From Pseudo-nitzschia pungens (taxonomy: Eukaryota; Bacillariophyta; Bacillariophyceae; Bacillariales; Bacillariaceae): DNA of 64,000 nt. This document shows positions 44,565 through 56,153 of this stretch, piece by piece. The stretch spans positions 6,254,501-6,318,500 of the forward strand of contig CM074760.1 in NCBI GenBank assembly GCA_037355855.1, read 5' to 3'. The notes beneath the pieces are model-generated. The model made no database searches. It worked only from the letters and a program-made list of their open reading frames with translations, and was not told the origin of the DNA. A program made the translations under genes and the position numbers. Numbering within the stretch: position 1 is the stretch's first letter; each line of letters begins with the position of its first letter.

Positions 44565-47500
44565 TCATTTCTTAATGGTTTGTCGTACACCATTTATCCA
44601 GATCTTCTTCGCTTGAGAGTAGTTTTCACGTTTAATCCAACTCCTTAACTGCAGAAACAAAAACTTGTCATTTTTTTCGGACCAATGCTTTCTTAAGGCA
44701 CTTGCACTATCAACGCCGGCACTGGACAAGGCCGAAACAAGCATATTGACCTTTGCCGATGGGTTCCTTTGGGTAATCAGTGATGGACTATCGTTCATAA
44801 ATTGTCGCAGACCAATGAATTCGGAAATTATCTTTCCTTCCAGAAGAAATCTTGCAAACCATCGAAATGAGTCGTCTCTGAGGAAGTCACCGGTTTCTTT
44901 TCCGTTGGCTGAGTTCAAAACTTTATACATGACTTTTCTAGTTGGAGATATTTCCCAGCCTTGGGAGCCGTATTTGGTCGTCACGGAACAAAGAACTTCG
45001 TCCTGTTCTTCGTCATAAATTGGCGCTGGCGATGAAACAGGATTCCCGAGTTTGACCATCTTCGTTCCCTTCGAAATTTCTCCCAACCACGTGGGATTAA
45101 TCGGTGTGATATTCTTCATGACATTTATTGGAGTGCCATCTTTGGCCGTTTTGCGAATGATCGAATCGTAGCACACCCATCTAGGCAGTTGCCTATAGTC
45201 TCTTGTGAACACAAAGCTCGCCTTGTCAAGAAACAAGGGAGTATTTGTTGAAGATGAAGACCCAATATAAGCTGATCGTAAGTCGATCGGGTAATCTCCG
45301 GATATGGATCCTGGTGTAGCCAGCAACGCTACATGATCCAACAAACCAGATGCAATTGATTGTATCAATAACAATTCTTCGATCTTACTTGGTGGTTTCA
45401 TTTTGTAAGAGAAACCACCTGTCTTTGAAGCTACACCAGAAGCAGTCCCTAACCTGTTTTTTGCAATCATTGCGAGATGACTACGCATTTTTTGGATTCG
45501 ACCCATAATGACAGCGTTCAATCCATTCTCTTCGCAAAACTTGGAATTAGCTACTTTTTCGGAAATTCCTCCCGCCCCTCTACCTGCGAAAGTGTATGCA
45601 CCGACAGCTAACATTGCAGCCAACACATCTCCACAATGATTGTACCATTGTCTACGATTTATCTTTTTCTTCTTCTCTCTTTCGTCAACCAGTTTCTGAT
45701 CCACTTCGTCGAGATCAATGTCATTTTCTTCTCCATCGACATGTTCCTCGTCTACATCCTCCGAAAAGTTAGAAACGTAATTCGAGAATGGACTGGCTTC
45801 CGATAGAATTGCAACGATAACAATTGCATAATCTAAAACGCCAGCGTTTGCGGCTACCAGGAGCATCTTAGCATACCTTACACCGAGTGGAAGCTTTGAT
45901 ACAGCTTTCCCAAGTCGAGTTGCAACTCCGTCTCCACCATCACACTCTACGTTCGAAATGTCAACACATCCGATATTTGCGAGTAGTTTAACCGCTGCTT
46001 CTATTTGACTCTTGTCAGGTGCTGGAAGAAGAAAGTAGAAAAGTGAGATACATGACTTTGACTTCGAGCAAGATTCTTTCTGTGAATAACACTGCGAAAC
46101 TCACGAGTAGGAAAAGGGAACTTTGCTACATTAGATATGTCCATTGCTTTCATAGCTAGGACAATATCTTCTAATGGCCGTGTCAAGACTTCGGGGAGTG
46201 CGAAGTCGTCCATGTGTCGCGAATACAACGAACTCGAGTACAGGCGGTAACAATGGCCGGGCCCAGTGCGGCCGGCACGCCCTGCTCTTTGGTCGGCAGA
46301 AGCTTTACTGATCCACATAATATCGTAGGAAGCAACACCGGTCCCTGAATTGTAATTTCGGCATTTCTGACGACCAGCATCCACAACATATGTAATCCCA
46401 GGAATTGTGATAGAGGTTTCAGCGATATTTGTCGCCAGAACAATCAGTCGATGTGTATCGGGAATGGGGGCAAAGACTTTAGCTTGTTCTTCCGCTGAAA
46501 GTAAAGAATACAAAGGAAGAATAGATGCTTCTTTCGGTACATTATTATCGTCAGGAGCCGAACTCATACTCGTGTCGATTTCGAAGTTGTCATCAGTATC
46601 ATCGTAATCGTCGAAATTACCGTTCTCCCCATCTAATTCTTCATCATCCAATTCCCTTGGAGCATCAATTGCATCTGGCTGGGACTGCAGAGTTCCGACA
46701 TCTTCCGATCCCCGAAACTTTGTATGCCGTCCACTGCTACTTAAGGAACGCCTTAGCCTATTGACCATGCGAACAATCTCAGCTTTGCCGGTGAGAAAGA
46801 CAAGTATTCCACCGGGTGGTAACTTGCGGTGGATTTTACAGATTTTCTTGAAGGCTACACTTTCGTAATCGTCGAGTTCTGTGACTTTGCTGTGATGAAT
46901 AGTGACAGGATGCGTTCTGCCTGGTACTGTCACAACCGTTGGTGGGCCCGATGGAAAAAGCTTCTCATTCTTAGTGAAATCCTCCACTCTTAGTGTGGCA
47001 CTCATCAACACCAACTTCAATGGAGGAAGAGTTGGATCTTCTTCAGATGCTTTCTTCCGGAGAGGCAATGCTGCACTGAGTAGACCAATTAAAACATCCG
47101 TATTCAGATTCCGTTCATGGCTCTCATCCAGCACGATGACACTATACCTCCGCAACAGCAAATCCGTCTGGATTTCACTCAACAAAATTCCATCAGTCAT
47201 AAACTGAATACGTGTTGAATTTCCGCAACCAGCACTTTCGTATCTTGTTTTGTACGAAACGAGATTACCATTTCTCCCTTTTCCCTTAATGGATTGTCCG
47301 TCTCCTTGACCCAATTCATAACATATTCGTTTCGCTGTAGAAACTGCTGCTACTCGCCGTGGTTGTGTGACTCCAACCAAATAAGATTTGTTTGCATCAC
47401 CCGGAGATAGACACATTCCACTTTCGTAAAGAAATGCTGGTATCTGTGTTGATTTTCCACTTCCAGTCTCACCGCAAATGATAGTAACATCATTGTTTCG

Positions 47501-48706
47501 AATTGCATCCATAATTTCGAATTCCATCGCAGTTACAGGCAAATCATAACGACTCTTTTCAACTTCAGCAGGCCTTTTGACTTCCAAAACTTCTTTTTTC
47601 AAGTTACAATATCCGGAAGGCTCAAGTCCCATTGCGGCTGCCGTTTTTAGAATTGTTGGCTTCGTCGGGATATATTTTTCTTTCCGCATCCCATTACTTC
47701 CTTTCGTTTCTAATTCCTTTACGTCTGGTTTTTCTGTTGGTTGCGTTGTTTTTGCTTGGTATTTTAATTGTGACAACGATGCCATCATTTGTGCTGCTAA
47801 ATCTATGCCAGCTGATGTTTTTATTTTCACTGGTTCTGACCTTTTCGTTTTGTCGTAGTTCCTCTGTTTCAAATCGGGTTTCCCATCAACATCGTTTTCT
47901 GCCCTTTTCGTATGCGCCTTTGAATCATTTTCCGGTTTTTGACCACTGCTCATGGGATTTTTGAGTTGAGTAGAATCCACTTCGTTGGAAGTTTTCAGAA
48001 ACATACTTGCATTGTTTGAGTGCAATGACGTTGGGAGTTCCTCTACTATTTTACGTTCTGGGTATAGCAATTCCTCCTCTTCCTTCGTTATCGACAATCC
48101 GGCGCGCTCTTTGTTGAATATCTTTTTCACAGTCTGTTTCTTCGTATCGGTCTCCTTTCTCGACAATTTTCCAGACGCCAACAGAAGGGGTTGCAAGGCA
48201 GCTTGTGATTCTTGATCCTCCTGCAACTTTTTATACAACTCTGAACGTTTCTTTTTCTGCGCTGCTCGGGTCTCCAGTTGCTGTAATTTTCTCGCCGTCT
48301 TTTTTTGAAGAGCTCTGGCTTCTTTGATTTCTTCCGCTGTCAATTGAACAACTTTTTTCTTCTCTTTCTTCTTTTTCTTCTTCGGCATGGCTACCAAAGG
48401 ATTGTCGTCTCCGCCAAAATCACCGTGACCTTGTTCCGTCAGGAATTCCTCAGACAGCATCGACAAATCTGTGCTCTCCGTCTTTTCATCTTTGGTTCCA
48501 CGCTTACGCTTCTTCTTGTCACTATCGCCTGGTATTGTTGAAGATTCATCGACTTGTTTCAAATGTTTTTCAGAATTCCTTAAAATCGATCGCAATCGTT
48601 GGATTTCTTTTTCTTCGTCCAAGCCGTCGTATTGTGTCATGCGACGTTGCGATATTTTTCGGTAATTTCGAGCATACTTCGCTGGGTCACTCTTTGATCG
48701 CCTCAT
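44565..48706 (-). CDS. DEAH/RHA-family RNA helicase, DHX37/Dhr1 type, 2 exons
   Basis: Predicted nucleolar helicase of the type that removes U3 snoRNA during small-subunit ribosome assembly. Minus-strand exons are 48706-46105 and 46021-44565 (83-bp intron); the join FPFPTPPDKSQIEAA is a conserved family stretch, giving 1352 aa. The N-terminal 350 residues are very basic, with KKKKKKEKKK near 112. Motifs in order: I GETGSGKS, Ia TQPRRVAAVS, II DESH rather than DEAH, III MSAT, IV GILVFLTGKAEI, V ATNIAETSITIPG, VI QRAGRAGRTG. An acidic insert (DDYDDTDDNFEID) sits between motifs IV and V, as in DHX37 proteins. The C-terminal helicase-associated and OB regions follow. Family assignment rests on the insert and N-terminus. 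Confidence 0.92.
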
Positions 48707-49469
48707 CTTTGAATACCTGTGTTATTGTAGAGCTTTCTAATCGACGGTTCTAAAATATTTACTGAACGTTACCAACTACGTCGTATTTTCTTATTGGAAG
48801 TACTACTTCGAATATTGTGTGTTCTTGCAGAGTTGATTTTTCGATTACTTCTGTCTCACACTTTGTTTTTGAACTGCATTGATTACGAGTAAGGTTACTC
48901 GTAATTACTGTACAAGCATCGTGATGTTATGATACGGTATGACTGTCCGCTGGTCGTGTTGCAGAAAAAATTGGGATTTCGGTAAGCATGAATGTGATGA
49001 GTGATTGGTGGTTCGATGAAAAAGTTTGGCCTGGCCGTTGTACCGGTACCCGTACTGTGAAATGCTTCGTACTGTGTACTGGAATGCAAAGTGGTACTCG
49101 TACGCTCGTACGTACGTACAACAATTCGTATCTTTCAGTAGTACAAGCAGTAAGATTACGGTACTGTGTCCGTTCTTCACGAATACTGGTAAATCTTACT
49201 GGTAAGTTACTGTACTATCGTTGTCTGATACCCGAGTAGGGTTAACCTTACTCGTAAGTTTTTGTCTCTTGCCCGTCGACGAAGGTTTCCACTTTTGACA
49301 ATCAGAACAACAGTAAGGTTTACTAGCATACACCAAGTACTGAACCCTCCATGGATTGAAGTTATGAGCAACTAACATCAAACAGGACTACACCCTCCAA
49401 AACAACATAGTCATCGACGGATTATCCCTTGTTTAAAAGGACAAAACGGTATGCACTCGTACCTCCTTC

Positions 49470-49531
49470 TTGGTGAGATCAGATTTGGTGTGGTGTGTGG
49501 TTGGTGAGATCAGATTTGGTGTGGTGTGTGG
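49470..49531. repeat. 31-bp exact tandem duplication
   Basis: Two adjacent identical 31-bp units begin TTGGTGAGATCAGATTTGG at 49470 and 49501, and a third partial TTGG follows at 49532. Two exact copies point to a recent slippage or unequal exchange event. Confidence 0.9.
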
Positions 49532-49704
49532 TTGGACTTCATTCATTCTTTTTGTACTAAGACCAAATAACTTTTTGAAGACACAAGTTTTTCCCTCACG
49601 TCATGGGAATGTTTTTTTGTTTGAAAGGTGCATGGAGCACACCACTTTCCTGAATTTCTTTCCATCTTGATAGAACCCAGGCACAGCAGCTTATGAATCG
49701 TTTT

Positions 49705-49728
49705 ACTAGTAGTAGTACTACTACTAGT
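49705..49728. repeat. 24-bp perfect palindrome of ACTAGT/AGT units
   Basis: The sequence reads ACTAGTAGTAGT followed by its exact reverse complement ACTACTACTAGT. Related shorter runs occur near 1909-1928, 4069-4080, 19147-19170 and 19530-19570, all in non-coding DNA. Confidence 0.85.
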
Positions 49729-50355
49729 AGTACTAATGACAGCAGCAAACAGTGTGAATTCAGATAACAAAGGTGTTCCTTTCTATTAGTTTTTATTCTT
49801 TTTACTCTCTTCAGTCAATGTGGCTATTCTGGTCAGTTTTGTCTTCCCCAGTACCACATTCAACAGCTTTTTGTTAGTAAGGGTTTGATTCGATCATTTG
49901 CCCCGGATATTCGGAGTAGGGAGGTTCCTACTACGTGTACGGCGGGTAGTATTGTGTAACACAAACGAAAAAACCAATTTTCTAAAAAAAGCTTTCGATG
50001 CACTTCCAACACCAATGTCCGTTGGAACGAAACTTCACAACAAGCAAAACTGCATGATGACGTCAACTGTTGAAGCATGAAGGGTACACGTAATGCAATA
50101 TCAATCTTCCAATCTACTTTGAATTGTCTATCGTTTTCATTTCACAACAAAGACGTATTTTCTTCTGCCTTTGGAATTAGTACAACTATGCCTAATCTAT
50201 TGATGTAGTGCCATGGTCATTTTCGATGACATCGCTTTTCGAATAGTTTTTGTATTATTTTTTACCGTCTTCTTTGATCGACTGACCAAAGATCAATCGT
50301 CCAAGAGAAGGACATCACTACTGCTTGCTGCGGAAGTTTCGAAACTTCTCCCAGG

Positions 50356-51480
50356 TCACACTGAATCAAAGTTATTGGCGTTTGGGTATCGAAATAGCTG
50401 CCGTTCTATTTTTCCTTGATCCACAGAGTAACTTTCTATCATTAATTCACCACCTCTTGCATTGTGATTACTGCCGCTATTGCTGTTTGTAATTGTTGTC
50501 TCTTCCAAGAGTATTCGGATGAGGGCATCTCGACATCTCTCGTAGGTTGGAGGAAGATCTTCCCAAGACGCTGTGTTCGTTTCGTCTTGGGTAGATGGCA
50601 CGGACATCGGACCGATGGTACCCTCTTTACCGTTTTGCTCACCCTTAAGGAGCCGTTGCAGCCGTGCTTGAATTTTGTTACTTTCCTTTCCCATGGCTGC
50701 TAAGGATACCTGATGCGACCGACTTCGTGCTGGGGGATTCAATACTCGCCCCGATGGCTCCACGATTAGCAGCTTCGGCTCTTCGAACCGCCGACTACCC
50801 ATTGATAATATCATTGTTTGGACACCCAATGGTCGAGACCAGGAGGACTTTTGATCGTCGTCGTTATCGTGCTTCCCGGGAAGACCGAGAGATGATTGCC
50901 ATTCCCTATCCTCTGACTGCGCTGCAAACCTACCCAAGAGCCTCGCAACAACATGAGATACAACAGGAGTTGACATGACTGCCGTATCGTAGCGTTCCCA
51001 TACATCAGCTGCATACTGTTGTATTTGCTGAAGCAACCAATTCGCGTCACCTTTGACGCCAGTGAAGCACATGGCAAGCAGAGATGAAGGATTACTCTCC
51101 AATGGCAGTTGGATGGGGTGCAGGATTGGAGATCTCCCCATGGAGATCACGAGGACAAATGACGACGAAGGCACTCCCACTCTCGATTTGTTTTGGTGCT
51201 GCGTTTCTTCATTTGGTGCTGTCTCGAGCAGATCATCCGTCTCATTTTTTGGGAGGTTTACAACGTCTACCACCGCAACAACGACGGATCTTCCGTGACG
51301 TTGGGCAGCTTCTTTTGCGTGGCTCAACTGTACGGCGTTCCCATAGTTGTCGAGAGCACGGACCGACACATACGAAGACGATGCATCGACGTTGCGCAAA
51401 GCATTGGTCACCAAAGGGAGCCAAAAGAGCGTTATGGTGATGGAGAAGATCATAAGTGTTCGAAGACTGCGATGCACCAT
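50356..51480 (-). CDS. Proteasome alpha-subunit-like protein with N-terminal signal peptide
   Basis: Intronless 374-aa protein. Residues 1-27 form a clear signal peptide (LMIFSITITLFWLPLVTNA). The mature part begins YVSVRALDNYGNAVQLSHAKEAAQRHG, whose spacing recalls the N-terminal helix of 20S proteasome alpha subunits. It continues with the Ntn-hydrolase-like sandwich pattern: VLVISMGRS, SSLLAMCFTGVKGDANWLL, YDTAVMSTPVVSHVVARLLG, RPLGVQTMILSMG and PKLLIVEPSGRVLNP. Loops are enlarged compared with the usual 240-260 aa. An alpha-type lineage implies no catalytic threonine. The signal peptide would send it into the secretory system or onward to the plastid, an unusual place for a proteasome fold. 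Assignment is by pattern only. Confidence 0.72.
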   Translation of the reverse strand: MVHRSLRTLMIFSITITLFWLPLVTNALRNVDASSSYVSVRALDNYGNAVQLSHAKEAAQRHGRSVVVAVVDVVNLPKNETDDLLETAPNEETQHQNKSRVGVPSSSFVLVISMGRSPILHPIQLPLESNPSSLLAMCFTGVKGDANWLLQQIQQYAADVWERYDTAVMSTPVVSHVVARLLGRFAAQSEDREWQSSLGLPGKHDNDDDQKSSWSRPLGVQTMILSMGSRRFEEPKLLIVEPSGRVLNPPARSRSHQVSLAAMGKESNKIQARLQRLLKGEQNGKEGTIGPMSVPSTQDETNTASWEDLPPTYERCRDALIRILLEETTITNSNSGSNHNARGGELMIESYSVDQGKIERQLFRYPNANNFDSV

Positions 51481-52357
51481 TGTAGTCGATCTATCTTTGC
51501 TTCATAAAAACAATTCTTTTTGTCGTCGATTTTTCTTTTCTTGTTTGAATCGGAACACTAACAACATCGTCGTTGATCGATAACATGCAAAGATCCTTCT
51601 TATTACTCGATTTCTTCAATTACTTCGGTTACCGAAGGAGACAAGTACGGTAAGGCTTACGAGTATGATGAATCTCTCTCTCTCAATCAAGTGAAACGTG
51701 CTGGTACGAAAACAGTATTTTTTTCGTTTTCGAGACCATTCGTAAACTCACTCATACACGTAACCTTTACGTTCGGTACATTTCAACGTTTAGTGCACAG
51801 AAGTTTTTCCGTTGAGATCGATTTTCTGTGCGTGACCGAGGTTAGTCTTGTGCATCGAGATGGCCTCACTACGTACTAGATACAACGATTCTTATTACGA
51901 AGTTGCAAAAATGCAGTAGACGTATGAACAACATTAAAAAATAAATATTGTATGTGTAATCTATTTTTAATCATTGTTATTATTGTTTTTAAAGGTCGCA
52001 TTTTGGTGGAAGTACGTTCATCAATTTTTTTGAATTCGAATTTGGATACCGGTGTGATGATCATTACGAGTAATAATTCCTTACTACGTCTACTTCGTAT
52101 CTGGTACGTAGCGTGCTGAATACACCACGGTACTTTTCTGAATTCGGTTGTGGTGCAAGTAAATTACTGGTAAAATGTGAAACTTTACAAAACCTTTACT
52201 TTTGAAACTTGTATTGGTGCCAATCAACGAAGGACAAGTTAAAACAGGACGAGCTTAGCTTCCCATTAACAATCAATCAAAAAAGTAAAGGTTATTGTAG
52301 TTGCCATCGCGCAGTCGATGTGATCAGCTTCATTACCAGAATACTCAAACAGCGACG
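51481..52357. other. Divergent intergenic interval
   Basis: 877 bp between the proteasome-like gene and the glycosyltransferase 5' ends. A GTACGGTAAGGCTTACGAG word lies near 51645 and a TC microsatellite near 51673-51684. Weaker GTAACCTTTACG and ACGAGTAA words occur near 51760 and 52065. The sequence is otherwise AT-rich with no supported gene. Confidence 0.5.
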
Positions 52358-55115
52358 ATGAAAGCTTGGCGTGTCAGAATTGTCTTTTATGGCTGTGTTG
52401 TCGGCGGTCTAATATGCATGGTCAGCATTTACAAAAGGGCCATACGTGATTTTTACTTGCAGCAAAAATCTGATCTGATACACGATGAGTACCAACGATC
52501 TGGACATGATAATGGAGAAACTGATGGGATGTACTGGAAAAACGATGGATCTCTCACCGATAACATTCTCCGCCGATCGGAACCAAAACTGCGCCATCCC
52601 ATTGTTGTGGCTCCGTGGACCACAGTGGAGAGCAAAGCCCCCGACTCGGATAATTCCAGTAGCAGCCATAACGAAATCGACAAGATCGAGCTTCGATCTT
52701 TCGTCTTTGCAGAACCGGCGAAACTGGATTCGGAATTCGGTGTTCCGATGACTGAAGCAGACAAAAAAGAAAATATGAAGATAAAGAAGGAAGCCTCCCG
52801 GAGACTTTGTGCCAGAAGTAAGAAATCCTCGGAAAATGGCCAGGGCGCTCTTCGGTGCAAAGAAAATTTGGATTTGTTACGCTGTGTATCCTGTTCGGAA
52901 CGGGATGGCACATGGTACACGGCCGTCAGTGAAACAGGGGCTGGTAAGTGTTTTTGGACCGTTTCACAATTATATTTCGTCTTGGCGACGTGCCTGATCT
53001 TTTTTCTGGTATACTTCACACGCTGGTTTTGAATAGTTTTCGGCAAGGCTTTCAATGGGACTTATCTGAACTTCCCAAACTATAACGATGGGCCCTTCAT
53101 GTACCAACAGCTTGATATTGCAGTTCCGATTTCTGGTGAAGATGATAAACTCCGAAGGTTTGCAGCTAAATTGGGACCTTCGATCAAAAAATTTCGATCG
53201 GGATTGTTTGGAGCTAGGATCACGATCCGCTTTCTAATAACCCGCTTTTCATTCGAATCACCTGCGTTTGGAACTAAAGAACTCGAGAAGTTTCGATTGC
53301 ATATCGCTAAGGCTGCAGGTCTAATAGATGTAGCCGATGAGGTAGTGTTTGTCCCGGTGGAAGGTGTTTCACAATTCAGTCGCGCAAAAGCTGTTAATGC
53401 ACTGCACCGTGAGGCCTATCACGAAGACACCAGTGCATTGGCCGTTATTGATGTAGACCTGGCAATTGAATCCAAATTTCTCAGAAATGCATTGACCTAT
53501 CCGTTTCCAAAAGGTGCGTCTACAACTCTACCAGTACGCATGCTGGCTTTGTCATACAATCCCGTCGCGCCACCTACATTTTCGGTTTGCGACTCACACG
53601 AATGATTTGCTATTGAATCAAAGCTTCGGCATACTTCCCAATAATGTTTTCTGCCTATGACCCGAAATCGGTGGAACTTGTTGATAAATTCATTCCAAAC
53701 AATAGTCGTTATAGATTCTCGAATCATCATGGACATTGGAGAAAGTTCTCATTTGGGATGTACGTGATAGCTGGATCAGATGCACCCCATCTCTCTATGG
53801 ATGAGAATTTTGTTGGATGGTACGTTTAGCGATTAATCAATACGGTTGTGCGTACGTGTTGCTTTGGGGAAAAATTAGTAATCGGACTCATTCACTAATT
53901 TATTGAATTGTACGAATTATTGTACTGCTCAACAGGGGTGGAGAAGATAACGATTTCTTTTCTCGTGTTTCCAAAAGATTACATATTATCCGACTCCACG
54001 AGACTGGTTTGACCCATGTATGGCACCCCAAGCATTGCAAACTTGGTGGGTTCGTGGAGAAAAAGTATTATCAGGCATGCATTGGTAGCATGGCTCACTT
54101 CGAAGGATCACAGCTTGGAATGTACCTAAAAAATTTGAAAGAAAATGATCGAGCTTCGTTCGATCAAATCATGGCGAGTGCCGAGGGCAAAACTGAAGAC
54201 AACAAGAACGCCAATGCAGAATCAATGATTAAGGAAACCGACGAAATCTATGATGAAAATCCGACGGTTTTCGTGGGAGTGATCTCTTCTCGAGAGAACT
54301 TTGGAAGTCGTGTTAAAAGTATTGTAGAAACCTGGGGGAACCCTCAGAATATACCAGAGGGAACATTACTTCGTTTCTTTGTTGGAATTCCGCCCGATGA
54401 CAGTGAATTCTACGGCAAGTCGAGGGAAGAGGATGTCGAACACCTCGCCGAGATCGCTGGGATCAAGGACTTATCGATGGTAGTAGTTATGGACGGAGTG
54501 GTAGACAATGAATATCCACCAGTAAGAAAGAATACTGCCATGATTGAAAAAATGAACGAAATTGTAGAAGCCTTTGAAACCGATGTCGATGCTCCGTCCA
54601 CGTTCCAGTGGATATACAAACTCGATGACGATGCATACCTAAATTTCTCTGGCATGCTTTCTTTCATCCGAACCAGAAATCCTGAAGGCCATCACGTGTA
54701 CGGAGAAAGAGGAACAGGTCGCAAGGAGGATAGTGAAGGGTTGAAAAAAGGAGGGCTTGTCAAGCCCTATTGTACAGGTGGTCCGGGATACATCATGTCG
54801 AGAAAAACGGTTAAGGCTACAGCTCCGCGTTTCAATGAATGCGTTCATGAATTTGACAACTCTGACTACAGGGAATATTTGTGGCATTCAGATTCGGTGA
54901 TTGGAATATGTATTTTCAAGGCGACGGGTGCAGGGTGCTGGGATGACAAAGATTATTACACTCATAGATTTTTTCGCCATAATCTCAAGAAAGAGGATCC
55001 TTTCATTGAGACGGATCACCTGGGAGAGACAATCGCCACCCATCCTTTCAAAGAGTATTCCTCCATGGCAAAACAACACTCGAGATATATTGAACTGGCG
55101 TCGACTGTGATGTAG
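52358..55115 (+). CDS. Bifunctional GT7 (chondroitin GalNAc-transferase-like) plus GT31 (beta-1,3-glycosyltransferase-like) protein, 4 exons
   Basis: Exons are 52358-52943, 53037-53513, 53624-53819 and 53936-55115 (introns 93, 110 and 116 bp), giving 812 aa. A single N-terminal anchor at about residues 7-26 (IVFYGCVVGGLICMVSIY) gives type II Golgi topology. Residues about 217-475 match the chondroitin N-acetylgalactosaminyltransferase (GT7) family: DVD at 334-336, YFPIMFSAYDPKS, FVGWGGEDNDFFSR restored by splicing, and THVWHPKHC. Residues about 528-800 match GT31/Fringe-type enzymes: FVGVISSRENFGSRVKSI, DDD at 650-652 in WIYKLDDDAYL, and GGPGYIMSRK. Animal chondroitin synthases have GT31 first and GT7 second; here the order is reversed. 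Donor and acceptor sugars are not known. ATG 52358 follows a TTG-only extension. Confidence 0.88.
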
Positions 55116-56153
55116 TAAGGATGGAACTGATATCCGCGCAAAAGCATGTTTCTGGCAAGTCTTCCATGACGACGATGCATGTGACGTGTTCTGGGTGATG
55201 AACAGAGCAACGAAAACCGACGATTTCATTTTCTCGTATGAAAGCACTCTTGCAAGTGAGTTTCTTCTACAAGTGGCATCACATTACGAAAAATGTAATT
55301 CAGGGGTCACAGTTTCATTAAAAGTCACTCATGAGCAGCGCATTGCAGCAATTTTCAATGATTGGGAGTAGCTATTGTATTATTATAATAATGTACTAGT
55401 ATGTCACAAGAAGTATTCCACTGTTTTCATGCTAGGCGTTCACATAGAAGTGCTATCACATGGGATCAATACTTTTAATTTAACTCTTAACTGTGTGTGC
55501 AGTGCAAGTCCTAGCAGTGTATTTGGTCTTGATTAGTAATGTCTGTGCCTTGTTGTTGTTTGAATTCAAGAATGTATGAAGAACTGACCAACAGCATGCG
55601 GGGCTTTGTGTTGCCATACGGCCTAGGTCCTGAAGCTATCACTTACAGTGACAACAGTTTGTAATATTCAATCTTAGTGAAGACCACTTCAAGCATATGA
55701 CAGAAGTTACTAGCTTGAATGTAGTGGTGAGTCTTTGCTTGATTTCTGACTGCTGCACTGCTTCCTGTGCATGTACCCGGTAACTTCTTACTCGTACCGT
55801 ACCTTACTCTGTCCAAAAAATAATGATTTTCTGTACGCATGTAGTTGTACTTGGTATTCCACGGGTACATACGTACGTACGAGTACCGTTGGATCTAACA
55901 GAAAAACGTGTACAGTAAGGTTACGGGTACAAGTGACCTAGATCTTGTATCGAGAAGAGAATGAAAATAATTTTGAAAACGCATATTATGATTCGTTTAC
56001 TGATATGAGGATGAGGATGAATACGAAGTCGTCCCTAAAGTATGGAGGATAAATAATGATCACACTTATGTTTCCTTATCTGAGTCGAAGATCTTCCTCG
56101 TCGAAAGAATGAAAGCCTTCCAAATGCTCTGATGATGCATCGGCGATGACAAC
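55116..56153. repeat. Tandem-gene intergenic interval
   Basis: 1.04 kb between the glycosyltransferase stop and the GMC oxidoreductase ATG. Near 55785-55925 there is a cluster of CTCGTACCGTACCTTACTC, TACGTACGTACGAGTACC and GTAAGGTTACGGG words on the downstream gene's promoter side. Nothing else was recognised. Confidence 0.5.

Larger units (their letters stand above)
48707..50355. repeat. Promoter-side intergenic interval with word cluster, 31-bp duplication and 24-bp palindrome
   Basis: 1.65 kb between the DHX37-like and proteasome-like genes, both on the minus strand. GTAAGGTTACTCG (near 48892), GTACGTACGTAC (near 49108), GGGTTAACCTTACTCG (near 49240) and GTAAGGTTTAC (near 49311) words cluster at 48880-49345, on the helicase 5' side. 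A 31-bp unit is repeated in tandem at 49470-49500 and 49501-49531. A perfect 24-bp palindrome built from ACTAGT/AGTAGT lies at 49705-49728. No gene is supported. Confidence 0.6.

Noticed and set aside
49470..49531. Possible CRISPR-like direct repeat
   Set aside because: Only two adjacent copies with no spacer; a simple tandem duplication in a eukaryotic context.
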